DNA of 64,000 nucleotides from Latrodectus hesperus (lineage: Eukaryota > Arthropoda > Arachnida > Araneae > Theridiidae): positions 47,381,020-47,445,019 of the forward strand of contig CM075862.1 of the NCBI GenBank assembly GCA_037975125.1. Direction: 5' to 3'. Numbering within the stretch: the first letter of the stretch is position 1; every line of letters begins with the position of its first letter. Shown in pieces: positions 14,416 through 25,841 of this stretch. The translations under genes and the position numbers were made by a program. The notes under the pieces were generated by a model. That model made no database searches. It had not been told where the DNA came from and saw only the letters and a list, made by a program, of their open reading frames with translations.

Positions 14416-16234
14416 AAGGAATTACTGGACATTCTTAAAGCTTTTCAGAAATTCTCATGCAAGCAATAATAATTGCATGCATTCTTGTCAAATATGATAT
14501 AGTATATTACAGGATACATATAAATTATTTAAGAAAAGCGTATAAATTAAATTGGTATCATTCATTATTCATAACCAAACATAATAATACCATTTTTAAG
14601 AAAATATTATGTATATAATCAAAATTCCTTGCCGAAAACTTATCAAGTGAGATGAATATTTTATCTTACGTATAAGACATTAAATACATATTGAAGAAAC
14701 ACATTCCTTATTTTATTTTCCGAATTAGAAACCTAAAATTCTTTCCCATGCTATACTTTGAAAAAATTCATTTCATTATCTTCATGATGTAAATATAGTT
14801 TTCATATTTGCATTGTTGTATATTAAATTGAATTTTAAATGTTAAGTAAATAGTTTGATTAATTTATTATAATGTATTTGAATTTAAGATTTATAAAGCA
14901 TACGAATTATAAAATCAATATTTTAAAATATTTGATATTTCTTCCCGGTTTGATAGTTTATATAATAAATTTATTGTTTTATTTAATTTTTCAAAATTTT
15001 TTAAGAAATTTATACTCGTTGAAAATATAGGTGTTTTAATAGAATCGGTTATGTTAGCTAATCTAAGCTATTGAGGGGTAACTGGTAACTGCAATTGTAA
15101 TATAATTTTGCTATACTAACTAAAGATACATTGTAAGATAATGTGATTATTTTCTCTTCTTTTTAAAAAAAAGCTGGAAAATCTTCTTGGTAAGATAACA
15201 TTCAACAATTTAAATGGGATATATGAATCAATGCTCTTAGAGAATAATTCAATGTTTTTTTTACAATGAAACAAACTTAAAAAAGACATGAAATAATGTT
15301 ACGTAGACTCTATATATGATTAAAATGCTTAAAATGTTTAATATTGCCATGAACATTTGTAAAGTTTGGACTTAGTTTCTGTAAATGTAATTGAAAATCT
15401 TTCGGAAGCAAGTATATTCATTGGTTTGTGTGTATTTGTCACTTGCCTTTATGAATACTTACATCAAATAATAATTCATAATGATAGAAATTTCAATAAT
15501 TTGATAAGCAAATAAGTTGGAATATTTAATTTGAAAATAAGTATGAATATTTAGTATACTACTATGATTTTAGCTCTATCTCATTCAATAAAATCTTAAT
15601 GATTTGTAAGACTAAGCTTCATGAAAGTATGCACACTTAGGCTCTCTTTAGAACAGATGGATAAATTGGTACAGTTCGCAAATATTTGAGACCTTATCAA
15701 TGAATAGTCACATTCATCAATGAGAAAAAGAAAAAATATGAAAAGCATCACTTTTGAATACTTTCTTGTTGAATTTGGTTTTCATGTTGAAAGAGATTAC
15801 ATGTATCAAGAACTTAAATTTTTTCATAAGATGAATATTTTGTGAAACATTTCGATTAAATAACATATTTGGAGAACCATCGATTATACTAGTGATACAG
15901 GTTTCTAAGACCATTAGCTGTTTCAATTTGAAGAAAGAGATGAAGGAAATGAAACAATGTGATCTAGGGCTATGCTTTGAAAATTTTATTTAATATTTAT
16001 TTGAAGAAGATTTATCACTTCATGATAAAACATTTTTTAAAAATTTTATTTCTTAGTATAAAAGGAAAGTTTAAACAATTATCAATTATATTTAAGACGT
16101 ATTGTCTGAGAATCATTTTTAGAAATCAACATTAAAAGATATCTGGTGAAGGTTTCTTAAGAATATGAAAATATATTTGGTAGAAAGCACAGAAAATATA
16201 TAATTTCATGCTTACAGAAAAAATTCTAAGCCCC
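14416..16234. other. AT-rich non-coding stretch
   Basis: Nothing recognised. Open frames here are short and of low-complexity composition. Confidence 0.6.
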
Positions 16235-16800
16235 ACAGGCAGTTGGTTCCTCGAGTTTGTGTTTGTCTATCCGTTCAATCAAGAGGGGCACGATTAAAGT
16301 GGTGCTGGGAACATGTCAATTGAACTGTATCTGACTGGGGCAATGTCATGTTTACTGATGGGTCAAGATTTGCTTTGGAGCCAGATGACAAGCGTATACG
16401 GTTATGGCGTGAACAAGGAACACCCAATCAGCCCTAAAACATCACCGAACATCACACATTTTGAAGCGGAAGCATTATGGTGTGGCCAAGGATTTTATTA
16501 GGATACCGCACCGACCTGTACGTTTTTAAAAGGCTTTCTTTAATGGCTGTCCGGTATTGAGATGAAGTCCTAGAACCCATTGTGAAATTGTATTCTGTAA
16601 CAGTTGGTCCTAATTTATTTTAATGGACGATAACGCATATCCCCATAGAACTGACATCGTCGATGACTACATGGAGTGTGAAGGGATTGCGCATATATCG
16701 TGACCAGCAAATTCGCCCGACCTTTATCCCATTGAAAACCGTTGGGATGCCCTCGGCCGTGCTGTATCTTCACGTTTTCCACCTTCATGGAAATTTCAAA
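16235..16800 (+). pseudogene. Tc1-like transposase fragment (catalytic domain), broken
   Basis: A decayed stretch of Tc1-family transposase covering most of the DDE domain. It begins around PRVCVCLSVQSRGARLKWCW (16249 on), runs through HVN-stop-TVSDWGNVMFTDGSRF with the first catalytic Asp near 16351, then RLWREQGT. After frame changes it continues as SGSIMVWPR, GYRTDLYVF, then MDDNAYPHRTDIVDDYM with the second Asp near 16626, and ends SPDLYPIEN with WDALGR, which supplies the Glu. Stops lie at 16321-16323 (a Trp codon changed to TGA), 16435-16437 and 16701-16703, with at least two frameshifts. The usual Glu of TDES is Gly. The N-terminal DNA-binding part and the terminal repeats are not found. 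It is clearly older than the DD41D copy at 7809. Confidence 0.88.
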
Positions 16801-17884
16801 ATATTTGTTCTTTAAAAAATAGAAGTATTATATGGTTAACTTTTACTCTTGATCAGTCAGATGAAGTTAACACTTATTCATTATCAGTAATTTTAGATCT
16901 TTCTTAAGTTTTATTATTTTTAAGCATTGTAAAACAATTATTTTTAAATTTTATCCCGTATTTTTTTTTAAAAAAAAGGTGAGAAAAATTGTTTAAAAAT
17001 GTTTTGAGTTACTGAAGTTTTGTAAACATTAAAATTACAGATATTAAAAGTAACTAAAAATATAAAAAATAAAAATTCCAAAATTAATAAAGATGATGTA
17101 TAAATGATACAGTTATCTCAAAGAAAAAATAGAGTTCAAAATGTATAGATAATTATTGATTTTTATTGTATTAAAATGTTATACATTAAACTTCCTTCTA
17201 TAGCTCTAGATTAAAAAAAACATTACTTAAATATGTTTACAGTAAAATTTTAAAACATTTACTCAAATTTAATGTATTAAGGTCTTACCTTCAATTTAAA
17301 ATTCTTTGTCAATAAATTACCTATAACATATACATACAAATTTGTGTTCCAATCAATATTGATATAGTATCTGAAAATATAATGCAAATAAAAATATTTA
17401 AAATAATTGATTTGATTTAAAAGAACATAATTTTTAAAAACAACCGGATAAATTATTTTTACTTTTAATGATCCATAAATTACAAATTATAATAAATTTG
17501 GTTATAAAATATTAACATATTATTAACATTAACTTTAAATGAGATTAATAAGATTAATTTCATTTATATGTTAAAGTATTAGTATTTAACATTTTTTATT
17601 TATATTTAATTAAATTCTCAATTTAATCGTAAAGCGTAGTTTTAATTATTTTTGTCGTTTAATAATTTGGGACATGTATTTCCTTAATGAATACATTTTA
17701 TCAAAAAATTTACTTTATTTCATATATTATTCAAACATAACATATAATTTAAAAGAACTTTTACAAACACTGAAAAAAAAACATTCAAAAGCATTCAAAT
17801 ATAAATATTATTTTTGTTGATATAATGCTACATTTTTCTAAAGTTTTGCACGAACAATGTAAGTCGAAGTTTTTTTTTTTATAA
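16801..17884. other. AT-rich non-coding stretch
   Basis: Nothing recognised; many A and T homopolymers. Confidence 0.6.
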
Positions 17885-18310
17885 CTTCAGGTGTGAATTC
17901 TTTTAACAATAATAACACCCAACAGAATCGACGTTCTTTTATTTCCCCAACAGGAAGAGCGAGAGAGATATCGTCAAGACTACATAAATATTCTATGTAT
18001 TTTTTTCCCTTTTTCCTGCTAGAGATGGGGAAAAATTCGTTGTTATTTCACTTTATTTGGCCCTTTCACGCAACAATTTTGTCCCTCAATTCCCTACGGG
18101 GTTACAACGAGACACACACTCGGGCAATTGTTGTTAAAGGGCACTCTTGTCCCTTTTCCACATTTTCCCATGAAATTTTTTTGTATACTTATCATCCTGT
18201 AGAAACTAAGGCTCTTAAACTCGTGGAGAAAAACTCTCCTTTTAGAGTTTCCTTCGCAGGTCTTTGCGAAGAATGTAATTTTGTGTTGAGTTTCAAAGCC
18301 TACACATGAA
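17885..18310 (+). other. Higher-GC block with a long open frame, unidentified
   Basis: A poly(T) tract (about 17869-17880) ending in TTCAG is followed by a frame that stays open to TGA at 18307-18309 (138 codons from a GTG; the first ATG is near 17995). The sequence is far less AT-rich than its flanks, with blocks such as CCCTACGGGG and GGGCACTCTTGTCCC. AATAAA occurs downstream at 18520-18525. This is the layout of a 3'-terminal exon (pyrimidine tract, AG, open frame, poly(A) signal). The peptide, with stretches like MYFFPFFLLEM, has no domain I recognise. A conserved non-coding element is equally possible. Confidence 0.3.
18231..18271. repeat. Two adjacent perfect 7-bp hairpins
   Basis: AAACTCT (18231-18237) pairs with AGAGTTT (18244-18250) across a 6-base loop. 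CTTCGCA (18252-18258) pairs with TGCGAAG (18265-18271) across another 6-base loop. They lie back to back inside the higher-GC block near its 3' end. Confidence 0.75.
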
Positions 18311-19082
18311 ATATTGTCACAATTTCTTTTCCATATTTCTTTGTTTATGCTGCAAAATGAAACTAAATAGTATCAGCTGTGAATTGTTGTGGCCATTTAT
18401 CTTTTTGTTTTATTTTATGATTTGGGTGGTTATTGTATTTTTCAACATTAAAATAGGTGGAATTATTCTATATGTATACAAGCATAAATGCTTACTCTTG
18501 AAGAAGACATTCTATGAAGAATAAAAAGTTCATTTAGCGTATTTTATATAAAATTTAGTTCTTCTTATTCGATAATTTAAACAGAGGTTAAAGTTTACCA
18601 AATGTGTTATATATCCTTAAGTATTTTACTCAAAAGCAAATATATGGTCAACTTCAGGTTAGCATTTTGTACAACTGATGACCTTGTCAATAATATATTA
18701 AAGACAGCATTACGGTATGACAATTCCACCAACAAAATGTATGGAATTTAAATAAATACTTTACATAAGGAAATTAAAGAAAATAATATAAGCTGAACAT
18801 TGCCGGCAAGTGTTCATTAATAGAATGCATTTAACAAACATTATTAGATTTGTGAATATAATGTAAGCATTTACGAATTTTTTCATCAATATTTCAAAAA
18901 AATATGTTGTCTTTACATAGACAATCGTAATTCACACAATTTAATGGAGAGTCCAACAGATACTCAATTTTGTAAAGCAGTTAAGTAATTGCTGTTAATA
19001 TTGAAAGTATATTTTTCACACTAAGAAGATTATACCTATATATTCCTATGAACTTGACTGTTGGAAAGCTTTCACTAGCATC
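18311..19082. other. Non-coding stretch
   Basis: An open frame of 72 codons (18306-18524) is Phe/Leu/Cys-rich and looks like chance AT-rich sequence. Nothing else is recognised. Confidence 0.5.
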
Positions 19083-19150
19083 AAGCTCAGTGTGGCCAAA
19101 TAGCAGGGTAATTTTCTTTCGAGAAAAAGGGTTTGTGTTCGACCCATTAT
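19083..19150 (+). repeat. tRNA-like SINE head remnant
   Basis: TGGCCAAATAGCAGG resembles a pol III A box. TTTTCT and AGAAAA flank TTCG, like an anticodon arm. TGTTCGACCC, about 28 bases after the A box, resembles a B box. The order and spacing are tRNA-like, but acceptor and T stems do not pair, so this is a SINE head or tRNA pseudogene rather than a gene. Confidence 0.4.
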
Positions 19151-19306
19151 ATTGTTAACATTTGCCTTTTGAGTACACATCTCTTTTTGTGGAACTAAGA
19201 TTTTTCCATGTTTTTTTTTTTCATTTACGGCAAACGAATATGGCCCATTATATATGTAATTTCCCCATCGTTAAATATAACACTCGACAGAGTGTTCCTA
19301 CAAATA

Positions 19307-20599
19307 GAGTCAACCCTCCTATAACGCGGTGAGTGCGCACCGCGTTATATGGAAACCGCGCTATAAGAAACTCGGATTTAACCATACAAAGCAGGCTAAT
19401 TCGTAGCATGTTCTACGGAAACCGTCTACCGCATAGTATGGAAACCGCGCTATAAGGAACTTAGAATTAGTACAAACCACATCATTCGTACCGACCAATA
19501 AATTCAAAAGCCAAGATAAATTATAAATTATTTTTATTGAATTGAAGAGTTCATATAAGGAAATGATAAAAAAATTGAATAAAAACTAAATTAAAAAACT
19601 GTTTTCCAACAAAAACAAGAAAGGCTTGTAAAATTATGTTATCTTTCAACACTCATCCTCGCTGTCAGATATGAGTCGCCTTCTTTTAAGGGGCAAAATG
19701 TCTTCCTCACTTGTTTCATCTTCACATTGGTTTCCGATTGTAGCATTTTTTTCTAACTCCCTAAAACCTCTCTATAGGGAGCTAGGCAATTTCTTAACTC
19801 TCTTTTGAACTTTGTGCTGCACACCGTTGAATGACCAGTTTGAATAAAATTTTAATTCTTTAGACAAATTTAGGCCTTTTTTCACATCTTGTAAATCGAG
19901 ATTTGGCACCCATTCGTTTTTCTCATTTTCGTTTACCAATGCATTTAAGGTGGGTGCATGAATTAATTCCATCAGTTCTGCCTAATCTAAAGTTTCTTTC
20001 CCGAGTACTAGCTCTCTTACATCCTGATGGTTTACTGCAAATTCTTTATCGCTTAAACGAGAAGCAATGTTTATTATTTCTGTAACTGGGAGTGAAATTG
20101 TAGAATCATCTTGTATTGCTTGAACCATTTGAGATCAATGAGGTTTTCAACATACTTATTAAGCATTGATGGTTTAATTTCCGCGCAAGCCGATGACACG
20201 GTTCACATACAATATTTTTTTTTATAATTTTTTACAGTTTTTTTACAATCACAGTATTGTGTATTGTTGTCCAATTATAAACCACAAATTAAGCAGCAAA
20301 AAGTTAAGCGAATGGACGGTGCAGACAATATTTTAGACGGAATTGGTCACCAACGATACGTACTGTGAAAGAGCTCTGAGACGACTGATGCCATAAACGG
20401 CTATGAGATAACCTTGAATGTTTATGTAAACATATCCTGTTAAAACAATTTATTGGGTGTACGGAAAGAACTGATGGGACGTTGTTGAACGGAAACCTCG
20501 CTGTAAGAGTACCACGTAATAGGAGGGCTGTCGCAATTTCAGCTCCACTTTATATGGAAACCGGGTTCTGAGAGTACCACGTTATTGGAGGGTTGACTG
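19307..20599 (-). mobile_element. pogo/Tigger-like DNA transposon, internally deleted
   Basis: The ends are imperfect inverted repeats beginning CAGTCAACCCTCC (left C changed to G at 19307; right end 20599). Both are flanked by TA (19305-19306 and 20600-20601). Both ends carry subterminal repeats of the word GGAAACC-GC-CTATAAG (or GGAAACCGGGTTCTGAG): on the left near 19350 and 19440, on the right near 20490 and 20560, as is usual for Tigger elements. A perfect 11-bp hairpin (ATAACGCGGTG, 19321-19331 with 19338-19348) sits in the left terminus. The reverse strand retains only the transposase C-terminus, so this 1.29-kb copy lacks most of the gene and is non-autonomous. Confidence 0.85.
19646..20183 (-). 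pseudogene. Tigger/pogo transposase C-terminal remnant
   Basis: Reverse-strand reading gives KPSMLNKYV, then MVQAIQDDSTISLP and EIINIASRLSDKEF. A TAG follows at 19982-19984, then LMELIHAPTLNALVNENEKN and LQDVKKGLNLSKELKF. After a frameshift near 19845 comes FIQTGHSTVCSTKFKREL. A short acidic tail with a Lys/Arg cluster (LKRRRLISDSEDEC) ends at TGA 19646-19648. Such an acidic, low-conservation C-terminus follows the DDE domain in Tigger/Jerky-type transposases. The CENP-B-like DNA-binding and catalytic parts are missing. The family assignment rests on this pattern and on the element's ends. Confidence 0.75.
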
Positions 20600-21718
20600 T
20601 ATTCAATTATGTGAGATCCCTAATATAATATAAAATCTGAACCATAAAACTGTGTAGTTCAAATGAATAAATGTATAATGCAAATTTAAATGCATTAGAA
20701 TGTGTGTGTGTGTGTGCTTATAATAAAATATATATGATTGTAATAATTATATTTACCATTGACTAAGAAACTATATGGAATATATAAATATAATAAACAC
20801 AGAGGATTTTCAAAGTGCAATCTTTTTCCCATTAAATATTTTAGTTGCCTAATTTTGGTATTACAGTAGCAATATTAATGCAAAATATTATTATAAATGC
20901 ATTATAAAATTAAAATTTTAACATTTCATAAAATGTAGCTGAATATGATCATTATACCCCTAAATATCGATCTTACTTAAAGACCAGTAAAATCCAATCA
21001 AAATTGATTGCTATCAAATTTTCAAAATTAAATTTAGTGATTATATCTTGAACAGGAATTTGTTAAATTACTGAAAAGTAAGCATAAAGATATAGAAAAC
21101 CTAATATTTTCGAACTCCCATTTGTAGAGTTAAGGAAGAAAACCATACATAACTGTTAAAAATTAAACAGTGGAATAAATTGCTTAACTGACAACCATTA
21201 GCCTTGCTGGCACAAGACAATAACAACAACAAATGAATTCAAATGAAAATTTGTAAATTATTCTGAAAGAAAAACAATAATGTTAAATACATCCACAAAA
21301 TATTAGTAAAGTTGATATTTTTATCTAAATGAATATTAGTTTTTATTAATTTCAAAGCAAAAAAATGTTAATAATCATCATTACACCCATTGTTGAGAAA
21401 TAAGAAAAAATAGACATCTAGGAGAAATTAAAATGTTTTTATTATAAATAATTTATTTAAAATTTTAAAAAGTTTAAAGGTAGAAAAAGTTATAAATAAT
21501 CTCAACATAGATAGATTAAAGCTCGAAACTTCAGACTAGAAATGAAATGTAGAAAAAGAAATAAAGTTTTAAATAAATTTAAAATATAATAATTAATAAT
21601 GTAGCTATTAGAAAATTGATATTAACTGGTCCATTAACAAAAAGCAGATTGAAAAGAAAGTAGTATATGTATTTGATCGATGTTATAGAATCATAAAACA
21701 AACAGGTTTTGTATATCT
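20600..21718. other. AT-rich non-coding stretch with small repeats
   Basis: Contains a (GT)n tract of about 17 bases at 20700-20716 and a SINE-tail-like segment at 21190-21232 (listed separately). Nothing else is recognised. Confidence 0.6.
21190..21232 (+). repeat. SINE-like 3' tail fragment
   Basis: The segment GGCACAAGACAATAACAACA and following CAACAA resembles the ends at 11058-11096 and, in inverted form, 61475-61505. An A-rich repeat tail of CAA units is common in tRNA-SINEs. Only the tail is visible. Confidence 0.35.
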
Positions 21719-21920
21719 TGTTAAGAAACTATTTTGTTAAAGGCGGAGCCTCTGCTGCCGCCGTTCGAATCTGTAAATTGACTTACTCACTCGTCTTTGT
21801 ATTTACCCTTTCGAAGGAGCACATCTCGATTGCTCCTGTAATTTTCAGTCGAATTTTATATGTTTGTATGTGTTGTGTTGTTTTGTTTTATAATAAATAT
21901 GAGATAGCGTATTTCTAGAT
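21719..21920 (+). mobile_element. Candidate solo LTR or LTR fragment
   Basis: Begins TGTTAAGAAAC and is less AT-rich than its surroundings (CGGAGCCTCTGCTGCCGCC near 21743). It has an AATAAA at about 21892, where an LTR R region would end. No second LTR, primer-binding site or gag/pol sequence is seen, and I cannot find a clear target duplication. The call rests on the TG start, the composition and the late poly(A) signal. Confidence 0.3.
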
Positions 21921-23168
21921 TATTTGAGTTTTGAACCTGGGCAGCAGATAATAAATTGCAAAAATCTTGATCGAAAGCATTCTCATTATTGGTTATATGA
22001 TTTGTTTCATATCTTACAACATTTTATTTACAGAAACATATTTTTTGCTGAGCAACTTAATAAAATTAAATGCTATGAATTACTCATAAATTTAATAATT
22101 CAAAAGTGACTGAATGTTTATCAGATAAACTTACATAAAAAACTAATTAAAAGTGTTAAAAGTGATTAGTAATAATCTTTCCATGTAGTATCTATATCTA
22201 TATGTATGTATATACATACATATTTATACATCTGAAAGTATGTTTCCTTTTAGATTAATCTAACATATTTTAGATTTATGTACAACATATATTAATAAAA
22301 TATGTATCTATAGAAATACATTGAATACAATGTGATATTTCCATTTTTATATTTTTTCAAATTAGCTTTGCATAATAATTTAGAAATATGAATAATTGGA
22401 AAATTATATAGAAAATTTCGTTTCACATACTTAATATTTTAGACATAAAATCATTTTTAAATTACTTTTAGATATATGAATGCAAACTTATAAAATAAAA
22501 ATCTATTGTACCACAAATATATACCTAAGAGCAAATACAATTAGCAATTAATATTGATTATAACAATAAGAGTTATATATTATTGTTACTTTGAATCAAT
22601 ATTCTATTCAAATTGAAATATTCCTTAATAATTAAAACACCTAAAATACTTTCGAAACAGAAATTAATGCATTGTTATTACGTACATTTCTATACAATAT
22701 GAGATGACAAATATAATTGAAAATTTAAATTTTACATTGGCTTGGGTTTGTATAAGAATTATTATAAAATTAATATTTTGCATCAGTATAGTTCTTATGT
22801 CTTATATTTAGTATATGTTATTTAACATTTATCATGTGAATTTTGTTTTAAAATCTTAAAATATCAGCAGTAACTACATGGTAACATAGTTTTATATGAT
22901 TTAACAAATCTTTGATTTGTTTTACATTAAACATGATATTGGTTATAAAGCTAATATTAATTTAATAAAATCTGGAATATCATGTACACAAAGTTTAAAT
23001 ATTACATAACAGAATTATGACATGGCATCTCAATTTAGCCTTAACTGATTAAATACATATCAGATATTATTTAATAGTTTAATTTATGTACATAGTTTAG
23101 ATTTACATATTTAAAACTGTTATTTTGTATACAATTTAAAATTCCAATTTAATTTGTGTTATTTTTAA

Positions 23169-23171
<3 letters not shown>
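21921..23171. other. AT-rich non-coding stretch
   Basis: Nothing recognised apart from a small self-complementary patch ATGTATGTATATACATACAT near 22203-22222. Confidence 0.6.

Positions 23172-23252
<81 letters not shown>
23172..23252. repeat. (AT)n microsatellite abutting an inverted-repeat element
   Basis: Pure AT array ending exactly where the terminal inverted repeat at 23253 begins. The far end of that element is again followed by a short TATATATA tract. Confidence 0.95.
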
Positions 23253-23255
<3 letters not shown>

Positions 23256-24198
23256 TCTTAAAATATCGAGTGGTTTTTCACCACTCGATGAGCGATAGAT
23301 ATTTTGTACTCCAAAAAGATTCAAAATTAATCCTTTTGTACTTAATTGGGTAAAGAAGTTCTCTTTCAAACACTTCATCCTCAGTTGAAAGCAATTTTTA
23401 CTCTTTTTGTGACGTGCTTATGGCACAAAGCAAATATGATGTGCTCTGATTGGTTTAAATCATCACGTATCTCTATGCTTTCGGCTGAGTTTCGTTAAAA
23501 TGGAGGAAAATAAAACTTCATTTTATAAAAGCAATCTATTTGAATTAAAATATGCATATAATTGAACAAGAAGGAACGCGGAAACATTACGGTAAGTCTT
23601 TATATCTTATAATAAATTGAATAACTAAATAAATTCTTCATATTTTTGGCTTTTCACCATTATATAAACTTTCGTATTCGAAAGTGTGAATAAATGAATT
23701 CTATTTAGCTCATTTTCATGTAATATTTATAATATTTGAAATTTCCCGATTAATTGATAATATTGAATAATATAAAAATGGGTTTAGAAATTTTAATTTT
23801 TCTTTCAAATACTATTTTCTACCAAAATTTAATTCATTATAAATTAATGGTAAATTATAATGAATGCATTTTAAAATTCTGTTACTTTCAAAACTGCGTG
23901 AATATGACTATTAATTTTCTCGTTGATTTATATATCCAATGTATATTATAGAAATATTTTTAATATAGTTTATTATACTGAATTGAAAGTACGATTAATA
24001 TCAAATACAACATTTTACCAATGAATAAGAATAAATTTTTTTCATAAATAAAATTTGAAGCTTTTTAATTTAAATGTTAATAATATATTAATCGACAGAA
24101 TATTACTTGACAGAATGTATTAAAGAATGGTTGAGTTTTGTGAAGATGAAAGAGTGAAATTTCTCTCCTGAGTGAAATTCACTCTATTTTTAAGAGTG
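23253..24198 (+). mobile_element. Terminal-inverted-repeat element with exon-like 5' part, superfamily unknown
   Basis: The left end CACTCTTAAAATATCGAGTG matches the reverse complement of the right end (CACTCTTAAAAATAGAGTG). Both sides are flanked by TATATATA, which could be a target duplication of up to 8 bp or just the host array. The left terminus holds a perfect 9-bp hairpin (ATCGAGTGG, 23265-23273 with 23281-23289); the right terminus holds repeated AGTGAAATT/TTCACT words. The left half contains higher-GC promoter-like sequence (GATTGGTTTAAAT near 23450) and an ATG at 23500 opening a 21-codon frame that stops at 23563-23565. A consensus 5' splice site, GGTAAGT, follows at 23591-23597. 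The remainder is AT-rich, like an intron cut short. I infer a non-autonomous derivative that kept the promoter and first exon of its parent. Confidence 0.65.
23592..23597 (+). promoter_or_regulatory. Candidate 5' splice site GTAAGT
   Basis: A consensus donor follows the short open frame in the inverted-repeat element. No matching acceptor and second exon are recognisable before the element ends at 24198. Confidence 0.35.
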
Positions 24199-25841
24199 TA
24201 TATATATAATAAATTTTTTAGTATTAGATAAAAAATACGGAAGAATACACATTTGTTCCTCTATCTCATGAATAAATACTATAATTAAGTGAAAATAATG
24301 TATACATGATTTATATAGTTCAAAAGTTTCTAGTTATTATCTCTATTTAATATTATTTTTAAACTTTCTCAGCAAATATTATATAAAACATTTACTAAAT
24401 AAGAATGACTTAACTTTTAAATTACTCCTATACTTTATTTAGAAAATGGTTCACTTTGAAATATTTCTTTCAGTTTTCAATGAAATTTAAACTTTCAATA
24501 GCTAATGTATACATTATAACTGAACTTAAAATTTATGTTTTTATATAATTTAGCATTATTTAGTAACATTAGCTACAAATGTTACGGAAAAACGACAAAT
24601 TATATAAGTTCATAATATGCTGTGCAACATTTGTCTCGAAAATTTGAAATCACGCCAAATCTCACAAAATTGAACCCAAATTAGTATAATTTATCAAATT
24701 TGAGATTGGGTGTTTTTTAATTTAAAGCAAACATCAAAAGAAGCCAGAATTGGTCTGAAAACTACAAAAGTTGCATTTCACTAGGAATGCATGATTATGT
24801 TATACGTATCTTACCATACGAATGCAAGAACTACCTTAATAATGAATGCAAGAACCACCAAATACTACCATACGAATGCAAGAACAATGCTTTTAGCAGC
24901 CTAGCTATAGCGACCTTGTAATTCATCCAATTTATGTAAGTATTTAAAGGTCAAAATTTAATATATTATTTGTGAACGGAAGCTATATAGTTTTAAACTG
25001 TACACTGAGAGTTATTTTTTTCTATCATAACTATACAAGGATTTATTTCCTATAAATTAACATGTTCTCATTTAAAAAACGTAAAATCTCGCATGGGTAA
25101 TATATTGTTCTAGTATGTTTAATAATAAATTTAGAGAGAAAGTTAATCAAACTATAATTATTTAAAAATAATTGTGTTTAATGAGTGTTAAAAATTAAGG
25201 ATTTACGAAAAGAACAGAAGATATATATTAAATTAACATTTGTATCATGGCATAAAAGTTGAATTAATTAATTAAAATAAAAGTAATATATTATTGCGTA
25301 TTAGACATCTAAATAGATAAAAAATAATTTTTTTAATCAGCATGCTTTGGAATGGTAGTAAATCTTTAAAATATTTTATTCGATTTGAGCAAATGTATGC
25401 AAGTTTTTTAATTGGTCCTATCTAGATGATAAAAACTCGAAATCTTTTCAGCACTTTAATGAGTTAAATTGTATTATTATACATACATAAAATTTGAAAT
25501 CAGTCACGAAATAGATGTTGTTAATTGAAAAAAATAGAAAAAACACACGCAATGAGTTTTTTAATATTCAAAAATATATTATTACAACAGTATTTCCTCT
25601 TAAAATATATATAAGTACTTGCAGATGAATAAATAGTGTTTCTTACTTTTACTTTTTTTAACGCAAAGCAATATTTCTTACAGGCACATATTAATTTTAT
25701 ATAAATATTAGAAATTCGTAAGAACCGTACGAATTATTATTATTTACATAAGTAATAGTAATTCTTAGGAATAAAATGGTAGTCAGACAACAAACCAACA
25801 ATGAAAATTTTGTCACAGATAAATAAATAAACTCTCAAATA
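24199..25841. other. AT-rich non-coding stretch
   Basis: Apart from the short repeat at 24811-24886, nothing is recognised. Confidence 0.6.
24811..24886 (+). repeat. Three short direct repeats
   Basis: GAATGCAAGAAC occurs three times within about 75 bases; the outer two copies are longer and share TACCATACGAATGCAAGAAC. This looks like replication slippage or a minisatellite seed. Confidence 0.8.

Noticed and set aside
18231..18250. Histone mRNA 3' stem-loop
   Set aside because: The stem-loop has a 6-base loop and lacks the conserved GGC...GCC stem; no histone gene is nearby.
19083..19150. Functional tRNA-Arg gene
   Set aside because: The anticodon-arm-like TTCG is tempting, but acceptor and T stems do not pair.
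23754..23951. 65-codon frame inside the inverted-repeat element as its transposase
   Set aside because: It is an AT-rich, low-complexity peptide without DDE or zinc-finger motifs; it looks like intron sequence.
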